From contig CM056875.1 of assembly GCA_029876055.1 (NCBI GenBank), positions 1,550,001-1,614,000 of the forward strand: a stretch of DNA of 64,000 nt. The letters run 5' to 3'. Source of the stretch: Madurella fahalii. Taxonomy: Eukaryota; Ascomycota; Sordariomycetes; Sordariales. The translations under genes and the position numbers were made by a program. The notes below the pieces were generated by a model, which saw only the letters and a program-made list of their open reading frames with translations, did not search any database and had not been told where the DNA came from. Shown here in pieces: positions 43,036-55,084 of the stretch. Position 1 is the first letter of the stretch. Each line of letters opens with the position of its first letter.

Positions 43036-46000
43036 TCATGACCTTCCCTTCCCGCCTTTACTCACCCTGCTACCATAGGTAGCCGGCCCCTTTCGCTTCT
43101 CTTGGCCGAGTCCTCTCCTCCCCGCCGCAATCCCCCCTTTCCCACCCCTCCCACCACCCCTGCCACCTCTCCCATGCGGACCGCCCCTGCCGCCCCTCGC
43201 ATCGCCTCTCCTCCCTCTGTTGCTATTCCCCGCCCTATCCCTGATCGCCTTAGCCGCAGACTCATCAATCTCCATCCCCCCACCATCGCTCTCATCATCA
43301 TCACCATCATCTGCATTCTTCCTCCCACGATTCCACTTGAGCTTGCCGCGCAGGCCCCGACGGGGGATGTCCTTGCCCTTGAGGGCCGCCACATACGCGC
43401 CGACACCGCTTTCCTCCTCGCCACCGGGGGCGTCGATATCCATGGCCCCGCCATCATCCTCTTGGCCCAGGATGAGCTTCCCATCCATGTCCGTCTTGGC
43501 CTTGGTCTTGCCGGCGCGCTTCAGCTTGACCGGCTTGGTAGACGAGATATTGGCGAGAGCGTTGCGGTCGAGCAGGTCGAGCGGCTCGTCCTCGTCCTCG
43601 AGGATGTACGCGCTCCCGCTCTTTCCGCCCTTGCGCTGCTTGCGGCGACCCGTCATCTCGGCGTCCGAGTCGTCCGAGTGCTCGTCTGCCGACCCGTTGG
43701 CGTCGTCGTCGCTGCTGTACAGAGCCTGGTCGTACTCGCTCTCAAACCGGCTCTTGCGCTTGCCACCTGCTTCTTCCGCATCAGACTCGCCGCCACGGCC
43801 TCCTTCCTTGGCGGCTTCCTTCTTCCTCTTGTTGCGCTCCTTGGTCTTGCGGATGTTGGTAATCAGCTTCCGGTCCGCCTCGGGGCAGTGCTTGTTGACC
43901 GTGTCGACCCCGAAGCGCCGTACCATGCGCTCGAGAATGTGCTTGACCTTGGAGCGGAAATGGCCCTTGTGCTCGTGGCTCCAGACCATGACGTTGGGGA
44001 CCAGAGTTGGGAGGCGCGGGAGGATCAGGTCGGTGGGCAGGCTGATGACGCACACCTTGACGAAGCCGAGCACGCTCTTCACGATTTCGCGGTTGTTGGA
44101 CGTCAGAAAGAGGTCCATGGTCTGAACCAAGTCCGACATGGTTTCTTGGCGCAGCGTCTCGCGGAACTCGTAGAGGATGCGCGTGATGGCAGTGATGGAG
44201 GCGGATATCATGTGCGGCGTGCTCCCAGCGAGGCCGGCGCTGACCATGGTGAAGTACTCCTCAATCGATGCGGACGCCATCGGGGCGTCCTTGGGCATGT
44301 GCGGGACCTTGCGGTTGTCGATCATGGCTCCGTCCGCGGCTACCATCTTGTGGCCCATAAGAACGAGCAAATCAAACGCAGTTGTCCGTGCTTTCTCATT
44401 CTGCTCTTTGCAGCTGATAACGACCTCAGAGAGGATCGAGGGAATGAAATGGAGTGAGGTGTCCGGGATGAAGGGGATTAGAGTGGCAATTGCGGCAAGC
44501 CGCTCTCGCCTGGCGGGAGCAGAAACCTTCTCGGCGCTCGACAAGATGAGCGCCTGAAGTTCTGCGTGTCTCTGCTCAAGCGCGACTTTTCCAATTTCCG
44601 AGTCGGCCAGGCGTGGAATCAGCTTGTACGCCTTCTTCTGCAGCTGCGGGTCGTCGTCCTTGAAGACAACGAGCGATGCAATTTTGAAGAGAGCTTCGAA
44701 ACTATCCCTCGGAAGGTAAATCGACATTGTAACGACGAGGTCCATAAGCGTGTGTGCAGTGGAAGGCACCTGCTCCCCGTTCTGCTGGTTCTTTTTCTGA
44801 GGCGGCTCTTGAAGAGCCACAGCGAGCTTGTCGCACACGAGGTCGAATGTCTCCGTAAGCCGAGCTGGGGGGATAATGCTGAGGTAAGAGTTGATGGTCT
44901 GGAGAACCGGGCCCCGTTTTTGGGGTAACGTCGTGCTATAGACGTTGAAGAGCACCGCAAGGAAGTCGGCAGCGAACGTAGTTCCCAGGTACTCTAGGTT
45001 CTTTTGTGCAGTCTCCTTGCTCACCCTGCTGTGCAGAATCGGCTCCTCCTTGTCGGACGTCGAGGCGACGGCTTGGTTAGACTCCACAAGCGCCTTGAGC
45101 GCGCGGCAAACATCGAGCCGCAGCTCAACTTGCTCATAGAGCAAGGTCGTCAGCATCTCTGCAAAGCCCTTGTCAAAGGCCTCCACGAGGTCCATCGGCA
45201 GGTCGCAGTACCCGGGGAGAATCGACCATATCTGTTGTACAACGGTCTCGAAGATTTTGACCTCCATCGTCTTGGCCGCTGCGCCGTGATCCAACACGCG
45301 CTGGAACATGGCCGCGCTTAACGGCACGAATTCGGTCTTGAAGTGCGCAAGATTGGTGTTTGAAGTGTAGTCGCGCAGAATCGGGAGCATCCATGCCCTA
45401 CCCGGCTGGCCTTTGACCGGCTTTGCAAGGTTCAGAGGCAGCACGTTCAGGACCGCCTCCGGACCCATCGCTCGGATAGCCTTCCCAAGCACTTCGTCCG
45501 CTTCTTGCTTCCCCGTGAAAGAGTCATTGCCACGCATCTCGCCAATGCTCTTTGTGACACCGAGGAGGTAAGGGGCCGCTCTCCAGCGTAGAGAGTCAAA
45601 CATGGCGCCAATGACGTTGAAGGTCTCCATCCACGCTGCTTGATATTTGATGGTAAGGAGGCCCTCGACAGTGTTTACGAGTTTCTGGATGACCTTCTCG
45701 TCATATATTGATGGGTCGATGAGGACCTGCTGCGGGACACAGTTTGCCATAAATGACACCAAGCACTCGGAGGCAGAGATTCTGATATTCTTGGCTTCGG
45801 ACTCGAGATAGCCGGCAACTATGTTGAACGGTTCCAACAACTCCTGGAAGGTTTCCTCGGGAGAGATCTGTGCCGAGACATCGTAGGCCCTCGATAGGAT
45901 AGCGATCCACGGCGGGAGCAGCTGGGTGTCGTTGGGTGCTGGGCGCAGCTCTTTGATGATTTCGAGTAATCTCGGGAGTTTGGCCGACGCAACCTCGTCT

Positions 46001-46888
46001 GCCATCCCCTCAAAGATCATCTCGAAGATATCGAACACAGCCATGCTCATGTGCTCGTTTCCAGACCGGGCAATTCCAAGCAGCAGCTCGCACAGGGATT
46101 CAATCTTCTTGCTGGGCCATCCGCCGCTAGCAGACGCCACAGTTTTGACGAGCTGAAGCGCATGGATCAGCTCGGGGTCGTGCACAGCCTCTGATCCTTT
46201 CTTCTCCTTCCTTGACTGGGCGGCCTTCTCCGCTAGCGTTTTTAAACTCATCATGGCGGTTTCGGCGCACATGGCCGCGGCGGGGTGGTCGAGGGACGGA
46301 CTCGGTGGCGGGTTCTTCAGGATCTTTCTCAGTGCTTCCTGGGCCCTCTTGCGCACTTTCGGGCGGGGATCAAGGGCAAGACTCAACAGACCGCCCACGG
46401 CCCGCCGCGGGCCGATCTGGGCGGAGCTCATCTCCCATGCCGCCGCATCCTGAGCCAGCAGCAGACTCTCCAGGCAACCAATCGACGATCTAATCAGGGG
46501 CGCGTCGGCGTCGGGTTGCGAAAGTACTGGCGCCAGCAGTGTGAGGATCTGTGTGAACCTCGCTCGTAGGAGGGGTTCGGGTGTGAAGGGAGTGACAACA
46601 TCAAGGAGATAGACGACGGGTTGCGCAAGGGTCTTGTTGTCCAGGAGACTTAGGAGCGCCGCAAAATACGCAGTGGGGGTGGCCTCGGTGTTGCGCTCCT
46701 TGAAAGCGGACTCGACACCCTCGAGGATGCCAGCGGTCTGCAGATGTGGTCAGTTTCGAACTCTCTGAGGATTATTGAATACTTAGAAAGAGACGGAAAG
46801 AATAAAAAGGCTTCCTCACCTGCTTCTGGTTTTGAAGATTCGGCGACCGGATCTTGTCAAGCTTCTCTTTCAGCGAAGGAGAAGCCAT
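43036..46888 (-). CDS. RRP12: Ribosome biogenesis and export factor RRP12
   Basis: HEAT-repeat protein needed for maturation and nuclear export of both ribosomal subunits (yeast Rrp12, 1228 residues). Exons: 46888-46820 (MASPSLKEKLDKIRSPNLQN) and 46737-43036, giving 1256 residues. The GTGAGG donor and CTGCAG acceptor keep the frame, and the ATG at 46431 inside exon 2 is not the start. HEAT-like helical repeats fill residues 30-950, including the NUC173 region around the text ILPGYCDLPMDLVEAFDKGF. After about 960 the protein becomes charged and disordered: a Lys/Arg stretch (KTKERNKRKKEAAKEGGRGG), acidic clusters (YSSDDDANGSADEHSDDSDAE), and finally an Arg/Gly-rich RGG-type end suited to RNA binding and nuclear localisation. 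Confidence 0.93.
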
Positions 46889-46991
46889 TTTGGCGGTTCC
46901 GTATCGGCGTCGCTGGCGTACAAGTCGAGCACCTCTCGGTCTGTAAATCGAGAAATTTCAGAGCACGAATTCAAAAAGCTGGGTGTTATCG

Positions 46992-47031
46992 CTTATCGGT
47001 GCGCACCCCACCTGGTGCGTAGACTGATAAG
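46992..47031. repeat. Imperfect inverted repeat upstream of RRP12
   Basis: CTTATC with GCGCACC on the left faces GGTGCG with GATAAG on the right, separated by a short spacer, about 105-145 bases upstream of the RRP12 start. It could be a binding site or chance hairpin. Confidence 0.45.
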
Positions 47032-47240
47032 GGTCCACTAGCAATCCCCAGGGTTAACTATGGCGGGCTTGTGGTTGGCCTGGGTCAGAAATTAAGAACA
47101 CGCAGCGATTCGAACTCACAATCACTGACACGGTCTATTCATGCCCGACTATCAGCCCCTCAGCGTATTCACTGTGAAGAACCACATGCAGCCCCTCGAC
47201 TCATCCCATAACGCCAGAAGAAACCCGTCCCTACAAACCC

Positions 47241-48322
47241 TCAGGAAAACTCATTATCGGCCTCCTCAATCTGGTTCTTGACCCTCACTAGGATCTCTGT
47301 CTTCCACTTGTCGAGCTGGCTCATCTGGTCATACATGTACAGCTTCTCGGTGAACATTTCCTGGTTCCCCGCCTCGATGGCCTCGATCAGGTCCGTCAGG
47401 AGCTGGCACTCTCGCTGGCTCCCAAACGACGGGTCCTTTTCCTTGTACCTCTCGAGATTGCGACGCGCAGTGACGAGGTCCTTGGACGCCAAGGCGCAGA
47501 TACCCGCCTTCATGAAGTAGTCTTTGACCGAGTACTTCATCAGGTGGTTCTGAAGCGATGAATCGGCAACCTTTTCGTAGTTGACGATCGCTGGGAAGTA
47601 CTGGCCTTCGAGCGCTGAGATGTCCGCTACTTTGAGCCAGAGCTTGTTTGCTAGGCTGCGGTCTGAGAGTCAGCGGGGTGGCTAGCAGGTGGCAAAGGAT
47701 GGCGCATGCACTCACGCTTTCGCACCGTCGTCCTCGTACCACCTCGCCGCATCTGTATAGTATTCCATAGCCGTTTTGCGATCGCCCATCTCCACTTCGA
47801 TCAGCTCAGCGGCATTCTCCTTGTGGGATGCCGCTCGGCGGAAGTTGCCCTTTGTCGTATACCTAGCGATGGCCTTGTCGAGGCAGCGCACAGCATCCTT
47901 GGGGTAGTCTTTCCGATAGACCTTGAAGGCGTCCACCATGATGTTTGCGGCGTCGTCTGGCTCGTTCAGCTTCTCCTCGTGGATCTTGGCCGCAGCCTCA
48001 AAGGCCGCGCCGGCTTCCTTGTCTGGTGCACACGGCTTGTCAGCAAGGGCGGGTAATGGAGGATCGACCTATGTGCGTGACGCCCACTCACTCATCTGCT
48101 GCAACCGGTAGGCATTGGCAGCCTGGACGTACAGCTCGGCAGCTGACTGCAGTTTATCTTCCTTGTTGCTGAAGAAGCTGAACCCCGCGGAGGCGCTCTG
48201 GAGCGTCTTCTTCGCCTGCGTACCTAGCCGTTTCAGCGCCTGTCCGAAATGAGGGATGTCATGGCGGGGTTCGAAGCGCGGCTGCGCACCTTTTCCTCAA
48301 GGGCCTGGGGATCGAGAGCCAT
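47241..48322 (-). CDS. SEC17: Alpha-SNAP vesicular fusion protein SEC17
   Basis: Cofactor that couples NSF/Sec18 to SNARE complexes for disassembly after membrane fusion. Exons: 48322-48290 (MALDPQALEEK), 48239-48092, 48022-47716 and 47655-47241, 300 residues against about 292-295 for the family. The TPR-like helical text runs SAAELYVQAANAYRLQQM, EAGAAFEAAAKIHEEK, YPKDAVRCLDKAI, AMEYYTDAARWYEDDG, ALEGQYFPAIVNYEKVA and YFMKAGICALASKDLVTA. The C-terminal Sec18-stimulating region ends WKTEILVRVKNQIEEADNEFS, split. All four introns' neighbours agree in phase. It is divergent from the GatC-like gene with 342 bases between starts. Confidence 0.95.
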
Positions 48323-48664
48323 TGTGTGGTTGTTTCCGAAGTTTTTGCTATGAACAGGTGTTGTTAGTTAGAGCAAGTTGGGTGGTCCGCGTCTGTTGTC
48401 TAATACAGGTAGTGGAGGGTTGTAGCGTGTTGTTTCGGGGGGCTTTGACACGGCGGGGCTATGGGCCAACGGGTATGGTCTCACGAGAAGCTATGACGCC
48501 AGCTGCTGCTGGCGCTAATCTTGATACGGCAATGTTCGATGCTAAAAATGGTTAACACCAAGTAATTATGTACATTCCCTAACAATCCTTCGAGATAGCT
48601 TGGAGCAGCCTCAACATCGACATCCTGAACCAACACCAGACGCCAACCCACTCTCAAGCGGACC

Positions 48665-49357
48665 ATGACCGCCCCGCGAGCCTCCCTCGTACGCCTCTCC
48701 CGGCGATCCCTCCGCCTTCACCAAATCCTCCAACAACGCCACCAATCCTCCATCTCGTCCTCAACAACATCTCAACCACAACCTCAACCACAAGCATCCA
48801 AACCCCAACCCGACCCCTACGACCTCCTGTCCACTCCGACCTGGTCAACCCGCGCCCTCTTCCCCACATCATTGCCACCACCATTCCACTCCCAGCCCTC
48901 GGAAACAGACCTCAACACCAGCAACGACAAAAGCATCAACATCCCCCACCTCCTGCGCCTGTCGGCCCTCCCGCAACCCTCCTCCCCGGCTGAGACCGCC
49001 CGCCTGCAAAGCACTCTCCAAACCCAACTGCACTTCGTCCGCGCCATCCAGCTCGTCAACACAGACGGCGTCGCGCCGCTCCGCAGCATCCGCGACGAGA
49101 CCCGCCAAGGGCTGCGCGAGGCGGCCATCACGTCCGACACGCCGCAGATCCGGGCGGCGCTGGCCGAGGAGGAGGCGTACGGGCGGTGGAAGAGGCCCAG
49201 GCGGAGGAGGGCGCTTAATAAGGCGGATGGAGGACGGCCGTTGAAGGGCGTGGAGGATTGGGACGTGCTCGGGTCGGCGCGGGAGAAGGTGGGGAGGTAC
49301 TTCGTTGTTCGGAGCGGGAGTGGGAGGATGTCAGGAGACGAGGTTGCGGGGGAATGA
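48665..49357 (+). CDS. Mitochondrial Glu-tRNA(Gln) amidotransferase subunit C-like protein
   Basis: Single exon, 230 residues. The GatC-like core lies at about residues 95-165: IPHLLRLSALPQPSSPAET, then LQTQLHFVRAIQLVNTDGV and PLRSIRDETRQGLREAAI. This HxxLLxLSAL...FVxxIQxVxTxGVxPLxSIRDE pattern is what fungal GatC-like members of the GatCAB system show; that complex makes Gln-tRNA(Gln) in mitochondria. The Arg/Ser-rich N-terminus without acids (MTAPRASLVRLSRRSLRLHQ) fits a mitochondrial presequence, followed by a Gln/Pro-rich low-complexity link. The C-terminal 65 residues are Arg-rich. It shares its upstream region with SEC17. Confidence 0.75.
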   Translation: MTAPRASLVRLSRRSLRLHQILQQRHQSSISSSTTSQPQPQPQASKPQPDPYDLLSTPTWSTRALFPTSLPPPFHSQPSETDLNTSNDKSINIPHLLRLSALPQPSSPAETARLQSTLQTQLHFVRAIQLVNTDGVAPLRSIRDETRQGLREAAITSDTPQIRAALAEEEAYGRWKRPRRRRALNKADGGRPLKGVEDWDVLGSAREKVGRYFVVRSGSGRMSGDEVAGE

Positions 49358-49732
49358 AGGTGGAGAGGTGAATGAACGGAAAGAAGGTGACGGGGAAAGA
49401 GAGAGCTGGGAGTTGGTATCCAGGGCGAGGTCAGGATCAATCTCTTGATCCCGAGTCGCACACCGCGAAATACGTCTGGGATGGGTTGTACGCATCGGGA
49501 TATTTAACATCTGCCTATCATGCTGTGTTGTGTCTGGGTTTGTCTCGCCTTCATAAGATGCCCACGAGGGCTAGAACGAGATGCTGACGCTTCATATCAA
49601 TAGATAACATGAACCCAACCACTTAACTCCTTTCCCACAGGCATACACTCTCCCCAAGCACACTCTCGACATCCCGTGCGCGTCGTGGCGGATGTCTTCT
49701 CAGCCACATGCTAGCTCCGTCAACTCGACAAC
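49358..49732. other. Convergent spacer
   Basis: Between the 3' ends of the GatC-like and DUF726 genes; nothing is seen. Confidence 0.4.
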
Positions 49733-52119
49733 TCATTTCTTCTTCTTCCGCATCCTAGTGCGGATGATACCCTGCTCGTTCTCCTTGTTGACTTCTGACT
49801 TGGGCTTGCCTCGCTCGACCGCCTCCCGCCTCTCTTCATGCTTCCGGTTGCGCTCCTCGTGAAAAGACATATTTGCCTCGTCCCGGTTAACCTGGTCGCT
49901 GTCGATATCTTCCCAGCCAATGTGTTGCAGGATGGTGCCGACGAGGTATTGGTATCTCGTGTGGACACTGACCTTAGCAGTAACATCCACGTTCTCGACA
50001 CCTTCAACCCCGTTGACCCGCTGCAGTCCGGCAACGCCAAACTCGATGCTGCTGGTCCGGTATAGGAATCCCAGGATATAGTCGTTCTCCGAGTACACAT
50101 TAACGAGCCGGCCCGAGACCACCGTCTTCATAACGCACCACACCACCGGCTCGGACGGTGCAGGCAAGCCCATCATGGCCACGTTCTCCACCAGGCCAAA
50201 GGCTCGCTTCTCGGCTAGAGCCATCAGGCAGGTATAGATGGCACGGGCGCCGAGACTGTAACCAATCAGCGAAACTCCGCGCTCACCCTGTTGCCTGCTT
50301 ATGATAACATCGGCCAGAGCGGCGCCTAGCTTGTCAGCGCGGACCATGCCATTGCTCCAATTGTTGTCGACGATCTTGCTAATTCTAAGCAGACTGTCGG
50401 GCCAGCACGAATCGACTAGGCTGTTGAAAACTGGTCCATGCCGGTTAGCCTTGTCTGCAGCGTATCTTGGGCACCTGGAACGGGGCTCACTGGTCCGAGC
50501 AATGATTTCCTTCTTTGCCGTGGACCACGCCGCGCTCCTCACGAGTGTTTCGAGACAGTTGCCCAGTTTTGTCAGATTGTCGAGCTCCCACTGGACGGCA
50601 TACACTTCGCTGTGCTCCCCCAAGCACTGCCAGGGCTTGGTCGACTCCGTCTTCCTCATCAGCCACCCTCCAACGCCCAAGGTGACTCGGAGGCGGCGGG
50701 TAACCGAGGTGACCTTGCCCATCTCCGAGCCCTGGCCGATTGAGCCGCGAAGTGGTATGAAAGCGAAATCACCAACATCCCTGAGATAGTGCTCCATCAT
50801 CTTGCCGGTGGAGCGGGCGCCGTACATACCGAACAACACCCCCACGGCTACGCCGTTCTCCGCCATCACACCGAGAAGCCCTGCGGTAGCTGTACCTCCG
50901 ATACCAATACCTCCGCGAACGGTACCGACACCCGCAGCCACAAGCGGTGCGGCGAGACCACCGGCCGCTCCCGTGACCAGGGCACCGGCGATGCTCGCCA
51001 GTCCGGCTTTCCATCTTCTAGCTGGCTTGCTGTCCTCGGTCTTATCCCGCTTCAATGCCTCTGGCGGGAGGTCCTTGGCGATATGAGACAACGCTCCAGC
51101 CACCCGTACCTCGTCCTCGACCAGCAAACGAAGAGGCAGATGGAGGGAAGAAGCGACGTTCAGGAGGAGCACGCGAGTCAAGGCACTGTAGTGCTCAAGA
51201 GAAAGTAGCAAGAGGAGCAGAGCGTGGAGCAGTAGGCACCGCTTCTCCACCGGGAGGGAGGAGAGCGTCGTCGACGTGGGCGGGTAGAGCTGTACGAACA
51301 CGGGGTCGGCTTCCACCGTCGGTGTGGCGGCGGTGGCGGTTGTTTCCGGGCCTGTAATGCTGTCAGCCAAATGAACCCCGAAATACCAGGCGTGATATAA
51401 GCCTCCCACGTACGACGAGGCCTATTCCTCCTCTGGGATCCGGAGGCCCTCTTTCGCCCAGACGACGAAGACTGGCCGGTTTGGACGTCGGGGGCCTTCT
51501 TGACAGAAATGTCGCTGATCCTCTTGTGCACGGCCGTCTGCCACTTCTTGAAGTGGTGCAAAGCCTCCTTTTTGAGCTCCTGAAGCTGTGGGATGACATT
51601 GTTCCCCTCCTGGCTGGAAGCCGGGTCAGGGGCAGGGGCAGGGCTGGCGTTCGCGGAGGTGTCCGGTTTGTTTCGGGCCCGGCCCGGCTTCTTGGGACGG
51701 GGAGGCTTGGCGTTATCCTTCTGGTTTTCCCGCTTCTGACCGTCATTGCTCGGATTGTTCGGGTTGCTTAGGCTCAGATCCTTGAGATAGCTCGGCAGCT
51801 TGCCCCACAGGGCGATGCGCGAAGGCTGGGCTTTATCATCGGCGGCGGTGCTAGAATCACACAGCTGGGAGACATGCTTCTGCATGGAGTCTGTCAGTTT
51901 GCTGATGAGGGCCGTCAACTCAGTCTTCTCGCCGGGATTCAGTAGCGAGCTGAGATCGGCTTCGCGCTTGGGTGGCAGGGGCCGCTGCTTGCCCCCCGGG
52001 GCCATCTCTGCAGCGTTGTTGTCGATGACTGGTTGTTGCTCTGTTGTCGTTTCCGGACCCTTGGGGGTTGTTTCGTCCTTGGGGCCCGGCCACTGCGAGG
52101 ATTCTTTGGGGTCGTCCAT
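49733..52119 (-). CDS. DUF726 (TMCO4-type) membrane alpha/beta-hydrolase-like protein
   Basis: About 754 residues. Exons: 52119-51414, 51351-50491 and 50430-49733. The last intron is 60 bases and stays open in frame, so it is easily missed; removing it gives EIIARTIFNSLVDSCWP. The first 240 residues are hydrophilic, Pro/Ser/Lys-rich and disordered. A short Leu-rich segment (LLLHALLLLLLSLEHYSALT) precedes a Gly/Ala-rich membrane region (SIAGALVTGAAGGLAAPLVAAGVG). The hydrolase-like core carries the nucleophile-elbow sequence GVSLIGYSLGARAIY (GxSxG). This is followed by the family's VENVAMMGLPAPSEPVVWCV and the helix/strand text SGRLVNVYSENDYILGFLYR. The end is very basic. In the DUF726 family the serine elbow is conserved but the natural substrate is not established. 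Confidence 0.88.
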
Positions 52120-53491
52120 CGGCTTGGCAGGGAAGGAGCTCCCATGCTCCGCCGACTGCTACGTTTGACTCAAAGCAAGGAACCGCTGGCGCCGGGATGC
52201 GGATTGCGGCCGACGACTTCTGAAAGCGTGCGACAACCAAAGGGGGAAATGGGGAAGGCGCATGCGGCAGGAAAGCAACCGGAAAGCAACCGGAAAGCGA
52301 CCGGAAAGCGACCGGAAAGCGACCGGCGGAAAGAAGTGAATGGCGTCGGCCAGCGGTCGTCGTTTAGGGAACCACGATGGGCCCAACTTCACCTTTTCGA
52401 GTTTCTGAAACGGAAGATCGATCCAGTTTTCTGTTTGCGGCGCCGGGCTGCCGCTTGCCTTCTGCCGTAAGACCAGCTCGAATTTGACCACCTGCTCGGA
52501 CCGCACGGGCAGCGATAAGTTGCAACTTCCGTCTGTACCTAAGACAGGTGCTGAACGAGTGGGCCCGATAAATGGGAGAACAACAGCCGTGGGGCTGTGG
52601 AAAGGCGGCCGTAGTGGAAAGGGAAATGATGAGAGTTCTGTGGCCGCGCCTGAAATTGAGTGAGGTGGTGCCCCCGTGTGAGCCGTGTAAGTCGTGTACG
52701 TTACTCTTTCCTCGGTGGCCAAAGCGGTTTGGAGTGGCATTCGTGTTACATCTTGCAGGCAGTGCACGTATTCCACGAGACGATGTACTCCATATGATGT
52801 TGGAATTATCAGGCCTCCGTGTGAGCCCAAATAATAGCCATCCCAACTCGCGTTGCGGGAAGCAGCAGGAGAGATGCTCTCCGCAGGCTGTTCGCTCCTT
52901 CGCCTATTGGCCAACTGGGGACCGCAATGGGAGATGTGCATTTTTAGTTTATTTCACCTTTGACTGTCATGCTCGTCCAGCTGCTTAGCTGCCCGGAGAG
53001 GCGGGATGGGTCCATCACGTATATAAGACTATCCCCGGCTGTTTGATGGCGGGCCGTCGGCAAAGCCCCCCTGTAGCCAGGATCCAGAACAAGCTTTCTT
53101 CCAGAAGCCCAGCGATCGTCCCGTGGCCCCACACTGTCCATGTACAGTAATGGTGGCGTGGGGCAGCCGGACGCCAACCCAACATCTACCGAAGTTGGTC
53201 AACCCGACATTCCTCACACCATCAATCCTTCCTTACATAATATACTAGCTACTCAAGCCTCGCGCTGAAGAGAAACCGCGTCAAGAGCTGCCCTCGATAA
53301 CACGCTCTGGACCTCGCACTGTTAGTGCCCTTAGGCATTATTCTCAACGACCCCGCACTTCTTCTGCAGACAATCTAATCTCGCCCGGCATTCTCACCTA
53401 GCACTGAGCCGATACCTACCGTCTCGGCTTCGCGCATACGATCCCGCCAACAGGTAGGAATACCCTTGCGGGAGAACCTGGACGTTTCGAG
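52120..53491. other. Divergent promoter region of DUF726 and YPI1
   Basis: 1.4 kb between two divergent starts. Besides the minisatellite at 52270-52324 no repeat or gene stands out. The 100 bases before 53492 are likely the YPI1 leader. Confidence 0.4.
52270..52324 (+). repeat. 11-bp minisatellite, five copies
   Basis: Five head-to-tail units of GGAAAGCAACC (first two) and GGAAAGCGACC (last three), about 150 bases upstream of the DUF726 start. The clean single-base difference between the two halves suggests expansion of a mutated unit. Confidence 0.9.
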
Positions 53492-54154
53492 ATGCCCTAC
53501 TCCTCGCAAAACACAATGCCGCCTCCAGGACCCCAAGCACGACAACAACAACAGCAACCAACACAACCATCAGCCAGCCAAACGCAAACCACAACGACTC
53601 CCAGCACCCAGACCCAAACCCAACCGCAAGCCATACTCCGCCTGCGTGGTGCACACGCACCCACAGGGCGCTCGGTACAATGGCGGTCCGACGTAGTAGA
53701 CAATGAAGGATTGGGAAGGAAAAAGTCCAAGGGTATGTCCCCTCCTCCTCCACCAACCACAGCCAGCCCGTGCTCTAACCTTCTCTTCAAACGAAAAGTA
53801 TGCTGCATCTACCACCGCCCGCGGGGCGTGGACGAATCCAGCGACGAGTCGTCCTCTTCGTCAGACTCGTCCTCCGACTCCGACTCGGACTCCGGAAGGG
53901 GGAGAAGGGGGGACGCAGATAGGCAAGGGAAGGGAGACGGCAAGCATGGGCATGGGAACGACTGCGACGGACATCAACACCACCACCACCATAATCATAG
54001 CCATGGGAGGAGGCAAACGAGGGGGGATGGTGACAAGAAAGAGAGGAGAAGACGGCCCAGCCCGAATGCATACGAGAAAATGCCGAGGTACGACAAGAAA
54101 CCCGGTGGAGAGGATGGGGATAAGGGTGGAAAGGGGGGAGGACAAGGGCCGTAG
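53492..54154 (+). CDS. YPI1: Type 1 phosphatase inhibitor YPI1 (PPP1R11 family)
   Basis: Small disordered regulator of protein phosphatase 1, also called inhibitor-3. Exons 53492-53732 and 53799-54154 give 198 residues; the 66-base intron is open in frame, and splicing yields the conserved RKKSKVCCIYHRPR. The N-terminal 45 residues are Gln/Pro/Thr-rich. The family core is ILRLRGAHAPTGRSVQWRSD, followed by VVDNEGLGRKKSK. The RxVxW element (RSVQW) is the PP1 RVxF-like docking site, and CCIYHRPR is the second anchor. After it comes an acidic Ser/Asp run, a His-rich stretch (DGHQHHHHHNHSH) and a Lys/Gly end. Confidence 0.93.
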   Translation: MPYSSQNTMPPPGPQARQQQQQPTQPSASQTQTTTTPSTQTQTQPQAILRLRGAHAPTGRSVQWRSDVVDNEGLGRKKSKGMSPPPPPTTASPCSNLLFKRKVCCIYHRPRGVDESSDESSSSSDSSSDSDSDSGRGRRGDADRQGKGDGKHGHGNDCDGHQHHHHHNHSHGRRQTRGDGDKKERRRRPSPNAYEKMPRYDKKPGGEDGDKGGKGGGQGP

Positions 54155-55084
54155 GGTGTATGAGGAGGTTGTTGCTTGATTGGCGGGGTTAGAACCGGGA
54201 AGTGGCATATTACATCTACGACTCATAGTCAAACATCGGAAGCGTATATAGCCAGCTGGTGAACTGGATATTGGAGACCGGAGGACCCTCCGTTTCGCAT
54301 CCTGTTCTGCTTGGGCAAGGTCAATGTTTTGATGGGCTAGGACGTTTTGGTTGAAGAGGAGTACGGATACTTCCAGTGCTATCAACAAGACACGCCGCTC
54401 ATGAACTAATGACATTCGCAGCTCAAGGTGGTATCTTAATTACCAATACTATTTAAACTAGAACTGTATCTTCTGCATCGATCTGTATCCATCTCAGACT
54501 CGCTCACTCAACCGGGCCCGGACTGATTTTCCTGCCCATAGATTATCCCATCCTGGTCCCACCCCCCTCCCGCTTCCCTTCTCTGGCCCTTCCCCATAAC
54601 AACAAAACCAGACCAAACTCAAAATGCCACTGTGTTGATGACTGACTATCCTTTTGGGTTATGTGTGCCTGCCTGACCGCCTGACCACCTGACCACCTGA
54701 CCGCCTTACCGCCCCAAACCAACAAACTAGCAAAGAAAAAAAGAAAATGATTACAGTACCTATCGTACAATTACATCCCGTCCCTGATGCTCGACGTCGT
54801 CTCTCAACCAGCTCAGAAACGACAAACCAACCAACCAGTCAACCAACCTGACTCGCTGACCAACTGACGGACAGACTGAACGACAGACTGAACCAAGTCA
54901 TCGATATGTTCCGCGCTCTCCTTCTGTGCCTTCTCTCAAATTAATCAATCAACCCAATGCGCTCTCAGGCAGGCAGGTAGGTAAAGTAGGCGACGACCCA
55001 ACCGCCACACAAGCATCCAACTTCGCCTGATCCGAACCCAGTATGTAGCAAGGTTGGCGGCAATATCCCAAGCCAGGGTCCAGA
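54155..55084. other. Spacer with clustered short repeats
   Basis: Between YPI1 and the DENN gene's 3' end. It carries the 8-bp tandem at 54673-54712 and further CCAACCAACC / CTGACC / ACAGACTGA words at 54820-54900. No gene is seen. Confidence 0.45.
54673..54712. repeat. 8-bp tandem repeat, five copies
   Basis: CTGACCGC, CTGACCAC, CTGACCAC, CTGACCGC, CTTACCGC, in strict register. Confidence 0.85.

Noticed and set aside
43102..44457. Long plus-strand open frame (451 codons) opposite RRP12
   Set aside because: It is the antisense shadow of a clearly conserved GC-rich coding exon and has no recognisable domain.
46431..46431. ATG at 46431 as the start of RRP12
   Set aside because: The same frame is open and conserved-looking up to a good acceptor at 46737, and a matching first exon lies at 46888-46820, giving the expected full length.
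47095..47155. Minus-strand GAGTTCGAATCG resembling a tRNA T-arm
   Set aside because: The stems on either side do not pair and no anticodon arm or acceptor stem is visible.
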